This document shows, one piece after another, positions 8,206 through 18,062 of a stretch of 64,000 bases of DNA. Origin of the DNA: Methylomonas koyamae. GTDB taxonomy: Bacteria > Pseudomonadota > Gammaproteobacteria > Methylococcales > Methylomonadaceae. Each line of letters begins with the position of its first letter. Position 1 is the stretch's first letter. A program made the position numbers and the translations under genes. The notes under the pieces were generated by a model. The model saw nothing but the letters and a program-made list of their open reading frames with translations, did no database searches and had not been told where the DNA came from. The DNA lies in the NCBI RefSeq assembly GCF_019669905.1, contig NZ_AP019777.1, positions 2,542,001 to 2,606,000 of the forward strand, read 5' to 3'.

Positions 8206-10464
8206 TTAGTTCAGCACGTGAAACGAAGCCGTTTCGCTGCCGACCGTGACGATGAATTCGCCCGGCTCCACCACCCGCTTCATCTCCAGGCCGATGAAGG
8301 ACAGGTCGCGCGGCGTCAATTCGAACTCCAAGGTCCGCTGCTCGCCCGGCTGCAACTCCACTTTCTTGAAGGCTTTCAGTTGTTTGACCGGCCGCGTGAC
8401 CGAGGCGGCGACATCGTGCAGGTAAACCATCACGGTTTCCTTGCCGGCCAGATTGCCGGTGTTTTTGACGTTGACGCTCAACTGCAGATTGTCGCCGGTT
8501 TTAATCGCAGGCTGCGCCAGCCGCAAACCGTTGGTTTCGAACGTGGTATAGCTCAGGCCGTGGCCGAACGGATACAAAGGCCGGTACTGGTTGCTTTCGT
8601 AGGCTTCGATCGGTTTATGGTCGTACGGCGTGATGTCGTTGCTATCGCGCGGATAGGAAATCGGCAGTTTGCCGCTGGGGTTAACGTCGCCGAACAGAAT
8701 GTCGGCCATCGCCGCACCGCCTTCCATGCCCGGCAAAAAGCCGAGCACGACCGCCTGGGCCTGGTTGGCGATTTCGGTGATGATGCGCGGCCGGCCGCCG
8801 AAAGTGACCAATACCACCGGCTTGCCGGTTTGAAAAATCGCCCGCGCCAATTGCAGTTGCACCGGGTCCAACTGTAACGAATCGATGTTGCCCTCGGTTT
8901 CGGTGTAGGTTTTTTCGCCCAGCGCCAACACCACGATATCGTGGTGGCGCGCTTCGCTGACCGCCTGCTCGATGTTGATCTCGTCGCTGAACTGTTTGCC
9001 GCCGACGTAAGTCACCTTGCCCTCGGTTTTTTGCCGTATCGCGTCCAGCAGGGTCGGTTTGTCCTGCGGGTAAAATTCTTCCTTGTTGCCTTGCCAGGTT
9101 ATGGTCCAGCCGCCGTTCATCACGCTGAGCAGGTTAGCCGCCGGTCCGGTCACCAGCACACTGGCTCGCTTGCTCAACGGCAGCAGGCGGTGGTCGTTTT
9201 TGGCCAGCACGATGGCTTCGCGCGCCGCCTGGCGGTTGACCGCAGCGGCTTCGGCGGTGGCGAAATAGCCCGCCTCGGGCAAGGCCGGCTCGCGCCGCTC
9301 GAACAGCCCGCTACGGTATTTGACGCGCAGGATGCGGGTCACCGCCTCGTCGATCCGGGCCAGCGGCACTTCGCCGGATTGGGCCAGATCCAGTAACAGG
9401 TAATAGAACGAATAATCGAACGGCACCATACTCATGTCGACGCCGGCCATCACGGCGATTTTGATGGCCTCGCGCGGCGAGTCGGCCAGTTTATCGCGGC
9501 TGTAGAGGCGGATGATGTCCTCCCAATCGGACACGGTGAAGCCGTCGAAGCCCATTTCGCCGCGCAAAATGTCGTTCAGGTAGTGGCGATTGGCATGCCC
9601 CGGCACGCCGTCGACTTCCGCCGAATTGACCATAACGGTCGGTGCGCCGGCCAGCACGCCGGCTTCGAACGGCGGCAAAAACCATTCCCGCAGTGCCCGT
9701 TCGCCGATCCAGGCCGGGGTGCGGTCCTTACCGTTCAACGGGTAGCTATAACCGACGTAATGTTTCAAACAGGTCGGCGCTTTATCGGCCGCCGCAATGT
9801 CATCGCCCTGGTGGCCGCGGATGTAGGCGCTGCCCATCGCACTGGCCAGATGTACGTCTTCGCCGTAGGTTTCCCACAAGCGCGGCCACAGCGGCTGGCG
9901 GCCGATATCCATCACCGGCGCGAAATTCCAGTCCAAACCCGACGCCTTGACTTCGCGCGCGGTGATCTCGCCTTCCCGGAACGACAATTCGGGATTGAAG
10001 GTCGCCGCCATGCTGATCGCTTGCGGAAACAACACCGCGTTTTGGGTATAAGTGGCGCCGTGAATCGCGTCGATGCCGTAAATCACCGGAATTTTCAGCC
10101 GGGTGCGGGCCGCGGCGTCGCGAATTTGTTGGGTCAGGCGCCGCCATTTGCCGATCGGTTGTGCCTTGTTATTCGGCGTGCTCGGCGCATTCAGGATCGA
10201 ACCGACGTGGTACTGCAACAAGGCTTCTTCCAGCTTGGCCGGGTCGATCGGATTTTCGGCGTCCTGGCCGTCGGCGACCGAAATGACGCTGAAATCGATC
10301 TGCGTCATTTGCCCGATCTTCTCCTCCAAGGTCATTTGCGCCAACAGCGCACGGACTTGGTTTTCGACGGCCTCGTTTGATTCTTGTGCACTCACAGCGG
10401 ACTCCAATACGGCGGACATTAAAATAATGGCTAAATAATTTTTTATTTTTTTTGATTTATTCAT
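8206..10464 (-). CDS. bglX: periplasmic GH3 beta-glucosidase
   Basis: A 752-residue glycoside hydrolase family 3 enzyme that removes terminal beta-glucosyl residues from oligosaccharides. A signal peptide (about residues 1-26, ending AVSA) indicates export. The N-terminal barrel carries CLKHYVGYS (about 232-240) and the catalytic nucleophile Asp313 in FTVSDWEDI. The second alpha/beta domain follows (about 425-630) and a fibronectin-III-like domain ends the protein. The size matches BglX. GGAG lies seven bases before the ATG. The gene heads the operon with the FucP-type transporter. Similar exo-glucosidases (GH3) act on beta-1,3/1,4 glucans; the exact linkage is not deducible. Confidence 0.9.
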   Translation of the reverse strand: MNKSKKIKNYLAIILMSAVLESAVSAQESNEAVENQVRALLAQMTLEEKIGQMTQIDFSVISVADGQDAENPIDPAKLEEALLQYHVGSILNAPSTPNNKAQPIGKWRRLTQQIRDAAARTRLKIPVIYGIDAIHGATYTQNAVLFPQAISMAATFNPELSFREGEITAREVKASGLDWNFAPVMDIGRQPLWPRLWETYGEDVHLASAMGSAYIRGHQGDDIAAADKAPTCLKHYVGYSYPLNGKDRTPAWIGERALREWFLPPFEAGVLAGAPTVMVNSAEVDGVPGHANRHYLNDILRGEMGFDGFTVSDWEDIIRLYSRDKLADSPREAIKIAVMAGVDMSMVPFDYSFYYLLLDLAQSGEVPLARIDEAVTRILRVKYRSGLFERREPALPEAGYFATAEAAAVNRQAAREAIVLAKNDHRLLPLSKRASVLVTGPAANLLSVMNGGWTITWQGNKEEFYPQDKPTLLDAIRQKTEGKVTYVGGKQFSDEINIEQAVSEARHHDIVVLALGEKTYTETEGNIDSLQLDPVQLQLARAIFQTGKPVVLVTFGGRPRIITEIANQAQAVVLGFLPGMEGGAAMADILFGDVNPSGKLPISYPRDSNDITPYDHKPIEAYESNQYRPLYPFGHGLSYTTFETNGLRLAQPAIKTGDNLQLSVNVKNTGNLAGKETVMVYLHDVAASVTRPVKQLKAFKKVELQPGEQRTLEFELTPRDLSFIGLEMKRVVEPGEFIVTVGSETASFHVLN

Positions 10465-10602
10465 TGAGTCGCTCCAGAGCCGGAACGCAGCGCGCCGAAC
10501 GGCTACAAGCGGATAGTTGAAACGATCTGCGCCGGGGTAACTATCGGCAGCGCATTGGCAGGATTTTAGCTCGATATTGGCGGATGCGCATCGGCCAAGC
10601 TA

Positions 10603-10647
10603 CGGCCGGGTCCCGGCCGATAGGATTAATCGGTCCCGACCCGGCCG
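10603..10647. terminator. GC-rich hairpin between uup and bglX
   Basis: Perfect 10-bp arms CGGCCGGGTC (10603-10612) and GACCCGGCCG (10638-10647) enclose a further CCGAT/ATCGG pairing. It lies just beyond the 3' end of uup and upstream of bglX. There is no T-run on either side, so it is not a canonical intrinsic terminator; it may be a transcript-end stabiliser or a repeat. Confidence 0.4.
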
Positions 10648-10669
10648 CAAACCATCGGCCACATGCAAA

Positions 10670-12568
10670 CTAGCCTTGTAACGCATCCAATTCGTCCCAG
10701 CGGCTGTATGCCGCGGCCAGTTCGGCCTCGACCGCCTGCAACTCCGCCAGGGTCGCGGCCACGGCGTCTTGCGCCTGTTTGTAGAACTCGGCACTGCCTA
10801 TGGCCGCGGCCAACTCCGTCTGCCGCGTCTCCAATCGCTCGATGCGCTCCGGCAACTGCTCCAGTTCGCGTTGTTCCTTGTAACTGAGTTTTTTGCCGGT
10901 CGCCGCCGCCGCTTTGGGTTTTTCTTTTTTGCCGGCGGCTTCCGCGCTTTTCGCCGCCTGTACTTGTTGCTGTTTGTTGCGCTCGGACAAGGCGAACCAG
11001 TCGGCGTAACCGCCGATGTATTCCTCGACCCGGCCGTCGCCTTCGAATACCAACACGCTGGTCACGACGTTATCCAAAAACTCGCGGTCGTGGCTGACCA
11101 GCAGCAAGGTGCCTTGGTACTGGACCAGCTTTTCTTCCAGAATTTCCAACGTTTCCAAGTCCAGATCGTTGGTGGGTTCGTCCATCACGATCAAATTGGC
11201 CGGCTTGGTGAACAGCCGCGCCAGCAACAGCCGGTTTTTTTCGCCGCCGGACAAACTCCGCACCGGCGACCGCGCCCGCGCCGGCGCGAACAAAAAGTCG
11301 GCCAGATACGACATCACGTGGCGTTTGCCGTCCGGGGTATCCACGAACTCGCCGCCGTCCAACACGCTGTCGGCCACCGACAGCTCCGGATCGAGCTGTT
11401 CGCGCAATTGGTCGAAATAGGCGATTTGCAGATTGGTGCCCAATTCGACGCTACCCTCGCTCGGTTGCAACTGGCCCAGCAATAATTTCAGCAAGGTCGA
11501 TTTACCGGCGCCGTTGTTGCCGAGCAAACCGATCTTGTCGCCGCGCTCGATCAACAACGAAAAGTCTTTGATGATGGTTTTGTCCTGGTAGCGAAAACTG
11601 ACGTTGACCGCCTCGATGACTTTTTTGCCGGAACTCTCGCCCTTGTGCAGCGCCAGTTTCGCCGAGCCTTGCCCGCTGCGGCGTTCGGCGCGCTCGGCGC
11701 GCAGTTTCTTCAAAGCCCTGACCCGGCCTTCGTTGCGGGTGCGGCGAGCCTTGATGCCTTGCCGGATCCAGGCCTCCTCCTTGGCCAATTTCTTGTCGAA
11801 TTCGGCGTTCTGGTTGGCTTCGTCTTCCAGTGCCGCGGCTTTGCGCAGCAGATAATCCTGGTAATTGCCGGCCCACGAGGTCAACTGGCCGCGGTCCAGA
11901 TCGATGATCCGCGTCGCCAGCTTCTGTAAAAACGCCCGGTCGTGAGTGACGAACATCACCGCGCCCGGAAACGCCAGAATCTGTTCTTCCAGCCAGGCGA
12001 TGCTCTCGAAATCCAAATGGTTGGTCGGCTCGTCCAACAGCAAGACTTCCGGATCGACTACCAGCGCCCGCGCCAGCGCCACCCGCCGTTTCCAGCCGCC
12101 GGACAGGCTGCCGACCTTGACATCGGCCGGCAATTGCAGCCGGCTCAACACGGCTTCGACCCGGGTCTGAAATTCCCAGCCATTGTCCGCTTCCAACTTG
12201 TGTTGCACTTCGCCCAGCGCTTGCAAGCCTTGTTCGCTGCCGTCCATATGGCTCAGCAATTCGTGGTAGAGGGCGATCAGGCGCCCCAATTCGCCCAGGC
12301 CGCCGGCGACCGCTTCGTAGATGGTTTCGTCGCCGTTCAGGGTCGGCGACTGTTCCAGCCAGGCCAGCCGCAACTCGGGCTGTTTCCAGATTTCGCCGTG
12401 GTCGGGCGCAATCTGGCCGGCGATGATTTTCATCAGGGTGGATTTACCCTCGCCGTTGCGCCCCAATAGCCCGACCCGCTCGCCGGCGTCGAGTTGAAAC
12501 GAGGCGTCGTCCAATAGAGCGTGCACGCCGAAGGCGATGGAAACATTGTTTAACCGAATTAAAGGCAT
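10670..12568 (-). CDS. uup: ABC-F family ATPase Uup
   Basis: A 632-residue soluble protein with two ABC ATPase domains and no membrane segments, as in the ABC-F proteins that act on ribosomes. Walker A motifs are GRNGEGKST (about 36-44) and GNNGAGKST (about 350-358); signatures are SLSGGWKRR and SLSGGEKNR; Walker B motifs end LLLDEPTNHLD and IVMDEPTNDLD. A charged linker joins the domains, and the C-terminal coiled coil (about 545-632, Glu/Leu/Ala-rich) is the Uup-specific DNA- or RNA-binding extension. Its first codons overlap the end of the CinA-like gene by 10 bases, which suggests a three-gene operon with the AEC transporter. Uup is linked in other bacteria to transposon excision and ribosome function. 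Confidence 0.95.
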   Translation of the reverse strand: MPLIRLNNVSIAFGVHALLDDASFQLDAGERVGLLGRNGEGKSTLMKIIAGQIAPDHGEIWKQPELRLAWLEQSPTLNGDETIYEAVAGGLGELGRLIALYHELLSHMDGSEQGLQALGEVQHKLEADNGWEFQTRVEAVLSRLQLPADVKVGSLSGGWKRRVALARALVVDPEVLLLDEPTNHLDFESIAWLEEQILAFPGAVMFVTHDRAFLQKLATRIIDLDRGQLTSWAGNYQDYLLRKAAALEDEANQNAEFDKKLAKEEAWIRQGIKARRTRNEGRVRALKKLRAERAERRSGQGSAKLALHKGESSGKKVIEAVNVSFRYQDKTIIKDFSLLIERGDKIGLLGNNGAGKSTLLKLLLGQLQPSEGSVELGTNLQIAYFDQLREQLDPELSVADSVLDGGEFVDTPDGKRHVMSYLADFLFAPARARSPVRSLSGGEKNRLLLARLFTKPANLIVMDEPTNDLDLETLEILEEKLVQYQGTLLLVSHDREFLDNVVTSVLVFEGDGRVEEYIGGYADWFALSERNKQQQVQAAKSAEAAGKKEKPKAAAATGKKLSYKEQRELEQLPERIERLETRQTELAAAIGSAEFYKQAQDAVAATLAELQAVEAELAAAYSRWDELDALQG

Positions 12569-13764
12569 GAGTTTTGAAAATAGCGTCTGAGAAGGTCCAG
12601 CGCCAACAAAGCGGCCTGGTTCTGTTTATGGATGCCCGCACCGTGCGCGGTCGATTGCCGTGAAACCACGCCTTGCGGCGTAGCCAGCGCATTATAAAGG
12701 ACGATGCCGCCATCCTTGTCGTCGAAGCGGCCGGAACCGACGCGGTAAAGCTGGACCAAGGCAAAATCGGTTTGCCGCTCGGCCTGCAGTTCCCGCGCCA
12801 AAGTTGCGGCATGGCTTGCGCATTGCTGGTCGGTTCCGGCCGTTTCGTTGTGCAGCCGCAACTCGGCATGCTTCAACCATTGCCGGCCCAGACATTTCGC
12901 CGCCAGCAGGCCGTGGCTGGCCGTTTCCAGGATGGCCAGCGAATGGGCGCCGGCAGCCAGGGCCGCGTCGACGACGGCGACTAAATCGCCGTTGATGTCG
13001 GGCAGGCCGTCGACCGCGAATACGCAATCGCCGATGCGGGCGGCGGCCTGCGCGGCAATCCGCCGCCGCTCGGCTTCCGGCACATCGGCCGGAAACAGCA
13101 GTTTGGCCTGCACTTCGTCCGCCGCCGCCCGAAACCCCAAAACCACGCCGGGCGGCAAAGCCAGCGACTCCAGCTTCTGCTGAATCGCCGATTCGCCCAA
13201 GCCGATACAGCGCAAAGTCACCAGCGTATCCGGCCGTAACGCAAAACGCTGCAACAAATCGGTGCGCACCCAATCGCCGAACATTTGCTTCATCTCGAAC
13301 GGCACGCCGGGCAGAAACACGAACCAGCAACGCCGAAACTGCAATGCGAAACCGGGAGCGGTACCGAAGCGGTTGTCGATACGCACTGCGCTTGCGGGCA
13401 GCAAGGCCTGTTTGCGGTTGGCCTCCGGCATAGCCCGCTGCCGCCTGGCGTAATAGGCCTGGATCGCGGCGAAGGCAGCTGCGTCGAATTCGAGCGGCAA
13501 GCCGCTGGCAACACTGACCGCTTCGGCCGTCAAATCGTCGCAGGTTGGCCCCAAACCGCCGGTACAGATACAACAATCGGCGCGGCCGGCGATTTCGCCG
13601 AACAGCTCGGCCAAATCCTGCAAATCGTCGCCGACCGCGGTATGGCGCTTCAGGGTAAAACCCAACTCGGCCAACTGCTGCGACAGCCAGGCGGCATTGG
13701 TGTCCACCGTCTGGCCGCTGACGATTTCGGCACCCTGAGAAAATATTTCGGCAATCAATGTCAT
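12559..13764 (-). CDS. CinA-like protein with degenerate amidase domain
   Basis: A 401-residue CinA-family protein. The N-terminal molybdopterin-binding-like (COG1058) domain is well kept, with ICTGGLGPTCDDLTAEAV at 66-83. The C-terminal domain (about 260-400) is placed as the PncC nicotinamide-mononucleotide amidase, but where active enzymes have E-S-C-T-G-G it reads ILETASHGLL (278-287), so the catalytic Ser and the Gly pair are lost and deamidase activity is unlikely. The start is set at the ATG overlapping the transporter's TGA (ATGA); an open frame extends 675 bases further upstream but only as antisense-like noise across that gene. Escherichia coli YfaY is a comparable family member with a non-functional amidase domain. 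Confidence 0.85.
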   Translation of the reverse strand: MTLIAEIFSQGAEIVSGQTVDTNAAWLSQQLAELGFTLKRHTAVGDDLQDLAELFGEIAGRADCCICTGGLGPTCDDLTAEAVSVASGLPLEFDAAAFAAIQAYYARRQRAMPEANRKQALLPASAVRIDNRFGTAPGFALQFRRCWFVFLPGVPFEMKQMFGDWVRTDLLQRFALRPDTLVTLRCIGLGESAIQQKLESLALPPGVVLGFRAAADEVQAKLLFPADVPEAERRRIAAQAAARIGDCVFAVDGLPDINGDLVAVVDAALAAGAHSLAILETASHGLLAAKCLGRQWLKHAELRLHNETAGTDQQCASHAATLARELQAERQTDFALVQLYRVGSGRFDDKDGGIVLYNALATPQGVVSRQSTAHGAGIHKQNQAALLALDLLRRYFQNSCL

Positions 13765-14675
13765 AACGAATCGAACCAGAAAGGTAGGCTGAACAAGCTG
13801 CAAGCCGTGGTCAGCGTCACGGCCATCGCGTACAGGCCGCTGTCGAGCCGGTAACGGTCGCACAACACGATGCCGAGCACCATGCTGGGCATCGCGATAT
13901 CGAGCACGGCCGCGGCTTTGAATTGGCCGGCCAATGCCAGATAACCGGCCAGCCACAACGCGAATAAGGGCATCAACACCAGTTTGACCAACAAAATCGG
14001 CACGACGAACGGCAGATTGCGCAAATGCACGTCGCGCCAACTCAACGCCAGCCCCAGCGAAAAGATCATCAGCGGCGCCACGGCGCCGGAGCAGGTGTGC
14101 AGCAATCCGGCCAACCAATCCGGAACCGCGATGCGGTTCAGATTCAGGGCAACGGCGAGAAAAGCCGCCCAGAACGGCGGCGCATTGAAATAAGCCAATG
14201 GCGATTTGGGTTTGGCTTCTGCCGACTCGCCGTAGTGGCGGGCCAAGCCGATGCCGAGCGTGAACACCAGCGGCGCCGCGGCAAACAAGTCGAGCTGAAT
14301 CACGACCGAACGCGACCAGTGGCCGAAAGCCTGTTCCAGAACCGGCAGCCCCAAATAAGTCACGTTCGGAAACGCGGCGGCCAGGATCACCGCTCCGGTT
14401 TGCGGATTGCGGAACCGGCACAGTTTGCAGATCGCCCAACTCAGCCCGGCGCTAACCAGAATGCTGGCGCAGCCCAATAGGCTGAAACGTAACGATTGCC
14501 AACCGATATCGGCCCGCCACAGTACGTCCAGCACCATCGCCGGCAGAAAAAAATAGTAGACCACGCTGGTCAACACCAGCCGGGTTTGCTCCGCGGAGAG
14601 CCGGTTCGGCGTCAGGACGCGCCAGCCGGCGCCGCACAGCATCAGCACGGTCATTTGCATTAAAGTGGCATTCAT
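13761..14675 (-). CDS. AEC family transporter
   Basis: A 304-residue integral membrane protein of the auxin-efflux-carrier (AEC) family, with about ten hydrophobic segments in two repeats separated by a polar loop near residue 150-160. Characteristic stretches are YYFFLPAMVLDVLW, AAAFPNVTYLGLPVLEQ and the C-terminal PSMVLGIVLCDRY. Bacterial members export or import small carboxylates such as malate; the substrate here is unknown. It starts the apparent operon transporter-CinA-like-Uup, with a 4-base ATGA overlap to the next gene. Confidence 0.88.
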   Translation of the reverse strand: MNATLMQMTVLMLCGAGWRVLTPNRLSAEQTRLVLTSVVYYFFLPAMVLDVLWRADIGWQSLRFSLLGCASILVSAGLSWAICKLCRFRNPQTGAVILAAAFPNVTYLGLPVLEQAFGHWSRSVVIQLDLFAAAPLVFTLGIGLARHYGESAEAKPKSPLAYFNAPPFWAAFLAVALNLNRIAVPDWLAGLLHTCSGAVAPLMIFSLGLALSWRDVHLRNLPFVVPILLVKLVLMPLFALWLAGYLALAGQFKAAAVLDIAMPSMVLGIVLCDRYRLDSGLYAMAVTLTTACSLFSLPFWFDSL

Positions 14676-14759
14676 GCCGGCATTTTAACAGGCGCAACGC
14701 TCCGGCAGCGGCCGAAACCCGCGCCAAGCCTGATAGACCCAGACGGCCCGCCATCCGGT

Positions 14760-17700
14760 TTAGCCGGCCACCACCGGCAGCGCGATGCCATTTGCGAACA
14801 AAAGCTCGAACTGCTCCGCCGGCACCGGTTGCGAAATCAAATAGCCCTGGCCGTAATCGCAGCCTATCCGTTGCAACAACTGGTATTGTTCCGCGGTTTC
14901 GATGCCTTCGGCGACGACTTTGATTCCCAATTTATGCGCCATCACCACAATCGCTTCGCATAACGCCATATCGCTGGATTCCGCCACCATGCTGCGCACG
15001 AACGACTGGTCGATTTTGATGTAGTCGATATCGAACTTCTTCAAATAAGCCAACGACGAATAGCCGGTACCGAAATCGTCCAGCGCCACCTGGATGCCGG
15101 CGTCGCGGAACACCAGCAACTGTTCGCGGCTGGCGCTGGTCGCTTCTAACAGGGCACCCTCGGTAATTTCGACCACCACCGCGTCGCCGGGCAGGCCCAG
15201 CTCCTGCAGCAATGCCAGCCAGCCGTTGCCTTCGATAGCCTGCTTGCGGAACTGTACCGGCGATTTGTTGACGCTAACTTGAAACCGCGGCTGGTAGCGT
15301 TCCCGCCATTGTTTGACCTGGCGGGCGGCGACGGCGAACACCCAATCGCCGATATCGACGATGCTGCCGGTATCCTCTGCAATCGGGATGAATTCGGCCG
15401 GACTGACCATGCCCAAGTCCGGATGTTGCCAGCGCAACAGCGCTTCGGCCTTGGCCAGCGTGCCGCCGCCCAATTCCACGATCGGTTGGTAATACAACAG
15501 CAGTTGGCGTTTATTCAGCGCGGCATGCAGATCGTTTGCCAGGCGCAGGCGTTGCCGCGATTGCTGTTGCATCTGCGCCGTAAAGTATTGGTAACGGTCG
15601 CGGCCCTGGTTTTTGGCGGCGTACATGGCCTGGTCGGCGTTCTTCAGCAGCGCCTCGGAGTCCATGCCGTCTTCCGGATAGACGGCAATGCCGATACTGG
15701 CGGAGATATAGGCAATCTCGCTACCCAACAGGAAAGGCTGGGCCAAGCGTTGCAAAATGCCTTCGGCGATCCGGTCCACTTTATCGGTGTGGTCCAGTTC
15801 GCCGAGAATAATCGTGAACTCGTCGCCGCCCAGCCGGGCGATGCTATCGGAATCGCGCACGCATTCGCCCAAGCGGCGCGCCGCTTCCTGCAACAACACG
15901 TCGCCCATGAAGTGGCCCAAACTGTCGTTGACGTCCTTGAACCGGTCCAAATCCAAAAACATCAGCGCTACCTTTTGGCCGCGGCGAAAGGCTTTCTTGA
16001 TTTCCCGGTCCAGCCGGTCCAAAAACATGTTGCGGTTGGGCAGATTGGTCAACGGATCGAAGTTGGCCTGACGCCAAATCAATTGTTCCGATTTTTTGAG
16101 TTCAGTGATGTCGGTGATCAAAGCTACCCGCCGGTGCACGCCGCCGGTTTCGTTGTAGATGGAGTTCACCGTGACCCAGTGGATGCAATCGTCGCCGTTT
16201 TTGCGGCGGCCACCGATTTCGCCGGCCCAATGCCCTTGGGTATTGGTAACCCGCAACACGGTTTTGAAAAACGCCTGGTTGTGCTGTTCCGGGCTGAGCC
16301 CGTTGAACGAGCGGCCGACGACTTCGTCGGCGGTATAGCCGGTTACTTTGGTGAAGGCCGGATTCACGGTAATGATCAATCCGCTGCCGTCGGTGACTAA
16401 CATGGCTTCGCTGCTGTTCAGATATACCAGCGAGGCCAGTTGCATTTCCTGCTCGGCCAATTTGCGCGCGGTGATGTCGTCGTAAACGCCCAGCACGCCA
16501 ATCGGCCGCCGTTGCGCGTCCCGTAGCGGCACTTTCGAGGTTCTCAACCAGACAGTATTGCCGCGCGGGTCGATTTGGACTTCCTCGTAATCCAGCTTCG
16601 GCGTATTGCTTTCGATGACCTGCAAGTCGTCGGTGCGGTATTTGTCGGACACATCGCGCCATGCCAATTCGCTGTCCGATTTGCCGATCAATTGCTCCGG
16701 ACCGGCCAGCCCCGCATCGCGGCTAAAAGCAATATTGGCGCCCAAATAGCGCGAATCGAGGTCTTTCCAAAATACCCGGCTGGGAATGGTATCGATCACG
16801 GTTTGCAGCATATCGACCGTTTCCGCCAAGCGCCGCATCGCTTCCACCCGGTCGGATACGTCGTGCAGGATCAAAAAATTGTTGCCGGCCGGCGTGTTGT
16901 CCAGCATCACGTTATTGATCAATACCGTGTGCCGGCTGGCGTCCTTGGCATGAACCTCCAGCTCCTGCGGCGGCGACAATTCGCCGGATTCGTCGAACAA
17001 GCGCCGATATTCGTGCCAACGGCCGATCACTTGCTGGCGGTATTCGGGGTCGGGATGCGCCAACCACCACCATTCGGCCAGCGTCGGAATATCGTTGCGG
17101 TCGTAGCCGAAGGTTTTGACGAAAGCCGGGTTCAAATAGTCGATCCGGCCTTGGGCATCGTAGACCACATAAGCCACCGGCGATTCGTCGATGATCGCAT
17201 GAAACTTGGCTTCGCTGGCCGACAAGGCCTGGTGGGCCGCATACAAGTGCTGGTAAGGCCGTTGAATGCTGTTGATGAATACCGAGCGGTAGATGAAGGC
17301 GTAGGCTACGACTTTGTAGATATGGCCAAGCAGGATATACAAGTCGGAAATACTGGCGTAAAACGCGACGAACAACTCGCTCATCGCCATCACCGCGGCG
17401 GCGGCGGCCAGTCCGGCGGCATCGTAAGAACGGCGGTGCCGGGTTTGCCGGACGAACACCAGCGCACTCAAGCCGTAGATCGCCGCCAACAGGTATTCGC
17501 TGTTTTTTTTGAACGGAGTCAGTCCGGCGGATTCGTCGAACGTGGCCGGCAACCAAGCCTGGTGAAAAAACACCAGCCATGCGGCAAAACCGCACAAACC
17601 CAAAACGCCGGATAGTACGATCCAACGAAACGCCGGCAGCAATTGCCGCTTGCTGGTAACCGCACCGGCAATCAAACCCAGTGCCGCGAATACTCTGGCC

Positions 17701-18062
17701 AGCAGCCAGAATGCGATGGCTTTCTCCGGATCGCTCTGGCTGATGAATGCCGGCATGCCCTTGAACGACAGGGTATGCAAGAAATCCAGCAAGGCCACGC
17801 CGAGAAAACAACAGGCCAGCAGCATGAATCCGGGCGAATTTTCTTTCTGGTATACGCTCCACCCCACCGCGAACACCAGTGCCGATACCACGATGGAGAG
17901 GCCTTCCATGAAAATGTGCGCGGCAAGCGAATGCGGCTGGATCTGGCGCGCCAACTCGGCGACCGGCAACATCAGGCTAGCGAGTTGAATCAGCAGCAAT
18001 GCGATGACCGCCGCCAGCAAATACCCGGTGCGCTGCGCTTCATTGCTGGGGGCTTCGGTCAT
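14760..18062 (-). CDS. MASE3-PAS-GGDEF-EAL membrane sensor
   Basis: A 1100-residue inner-membrane cyclic-di-GMP enzyme. About seven hydrophobic segments in residues 10-270, including LDFLHTLSFKGMP, match the MASE3 sensory domain. Three PAS domains follow (about 283-400, 410-530, 540-655), then a GGDEF domain (motif 745-749, intact) and an EAL domain (Glu of EAL at 873; DDFGTGYSSL near 994-1003). Both catalytic sites look intact. It is divergent from the type II secretion operon, with which it shares a 315-bp intergenic region, and is followed by the AEC transporter gene 84 bases later on its transcript. Confidence 0.92.
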   Translation of the reverse strand: MTEAPSNEAQRTGYLLAAVIALLLIQLASLMLPVAELARQIQPHSLAAHIFMEGLSIVVSALVFAVGWSVYQKENSPGFMLLACCFLGVALLDFLHTLSFKGMPAFISQSDPEKAIAFWLLARVFAALGLIAGAVTSKRQLLPAFRWIVLSGVLGLCGFAAWLVFFHQAWLPATFDESAGLTPFKKNSEYLLAAIYGLSALVFVRQTRHRRSYDAAGLAAAAAVMAMSELFVAFYASISDLYILLGHIYKVVAYAFIYRSVFINSIQRPYQHLYAAHQALSASEAKFHAIIDESPVAYVVYDAQGRIDYLNPAFVKTFGYDRNDIPTLAEWWWLAHPDPEYRQQVIGRWHEYRRLFDESGELSPPQELEVHAKDASRHTVLINNVMLDNTPAGNNFLILHDVSDRVEAMRRLAETVDMLQTVIDTIPSRVFWKDLDSRYLGANIAFSRDAGLAGPEQLIGKSDSELAWRDVSDKYRTDDLQVIESNTPKLDYEEVQIDPRGNTVWLRTSKVPLRDAQRRPIGVLGVYDDITARKLAEQEMQLASLVYLNSSEAMLVTDGSGLIITVNPAFTKVTGYTADEVVGRSFNGLSPEQHNQAFFKTVLRVTNTQGHWAGEIGGRRKNGDDCIHWVTVNSIYNETGGVHRRVALITDITELKKSEQLIWRQANFDPLTNLPNRNMFLDRLDREIKKAFRRGQKVALMFLDLDRFKDVNDSLGHFMGDVLLQEAARRLGECVRDSDSIARLGGDEFTIILGELDHTDKVDRIAEGILQRLAQPFLLGSEIAYISASIGIAVYPEDGMDSEALLKNADQAMYAAKNQGRDRYQYFTAQMQQQSRQRLRLANDLHAALNKRQLLLYYQPIVELGGGTLAKAEALLRWQHPDLGMVSPAEFIPIAEDTGSIVDIGDWVFAVAARQVKQWRERYQPRFQVSVNKSPVQFRKQAIEGNGWLALLQELGLPGDAVVVEITEGALLEATSASREQLLVFRDAGIQVALDDFGTGYSSLAYLKKFDIDYIKIDQSFVRSMVAESSDMALCEAIVVMAHKLGIKVVAEGIETAEQYQLLQRIGCDYGQGYLISQPVPAEQFELLFANGIALPVVAG

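Noticed and set aside
13765..14439. An open frame extending the CinA-like gene 225 codons upstream
   Set aside because: It overlaps the AEC transporter on the same strand in another frame, is Arg/Gly/Ala-rich in the manner of a GC-rich shadow frame, and the CinA family start is at 13764.
15279..16400. 373-codon plus-strand frame antisense to the MASE3-GGDEF-EAL gene
   Set aside because: Same reasons: the GGDEF/EAL protein on the other strand explains the openness.
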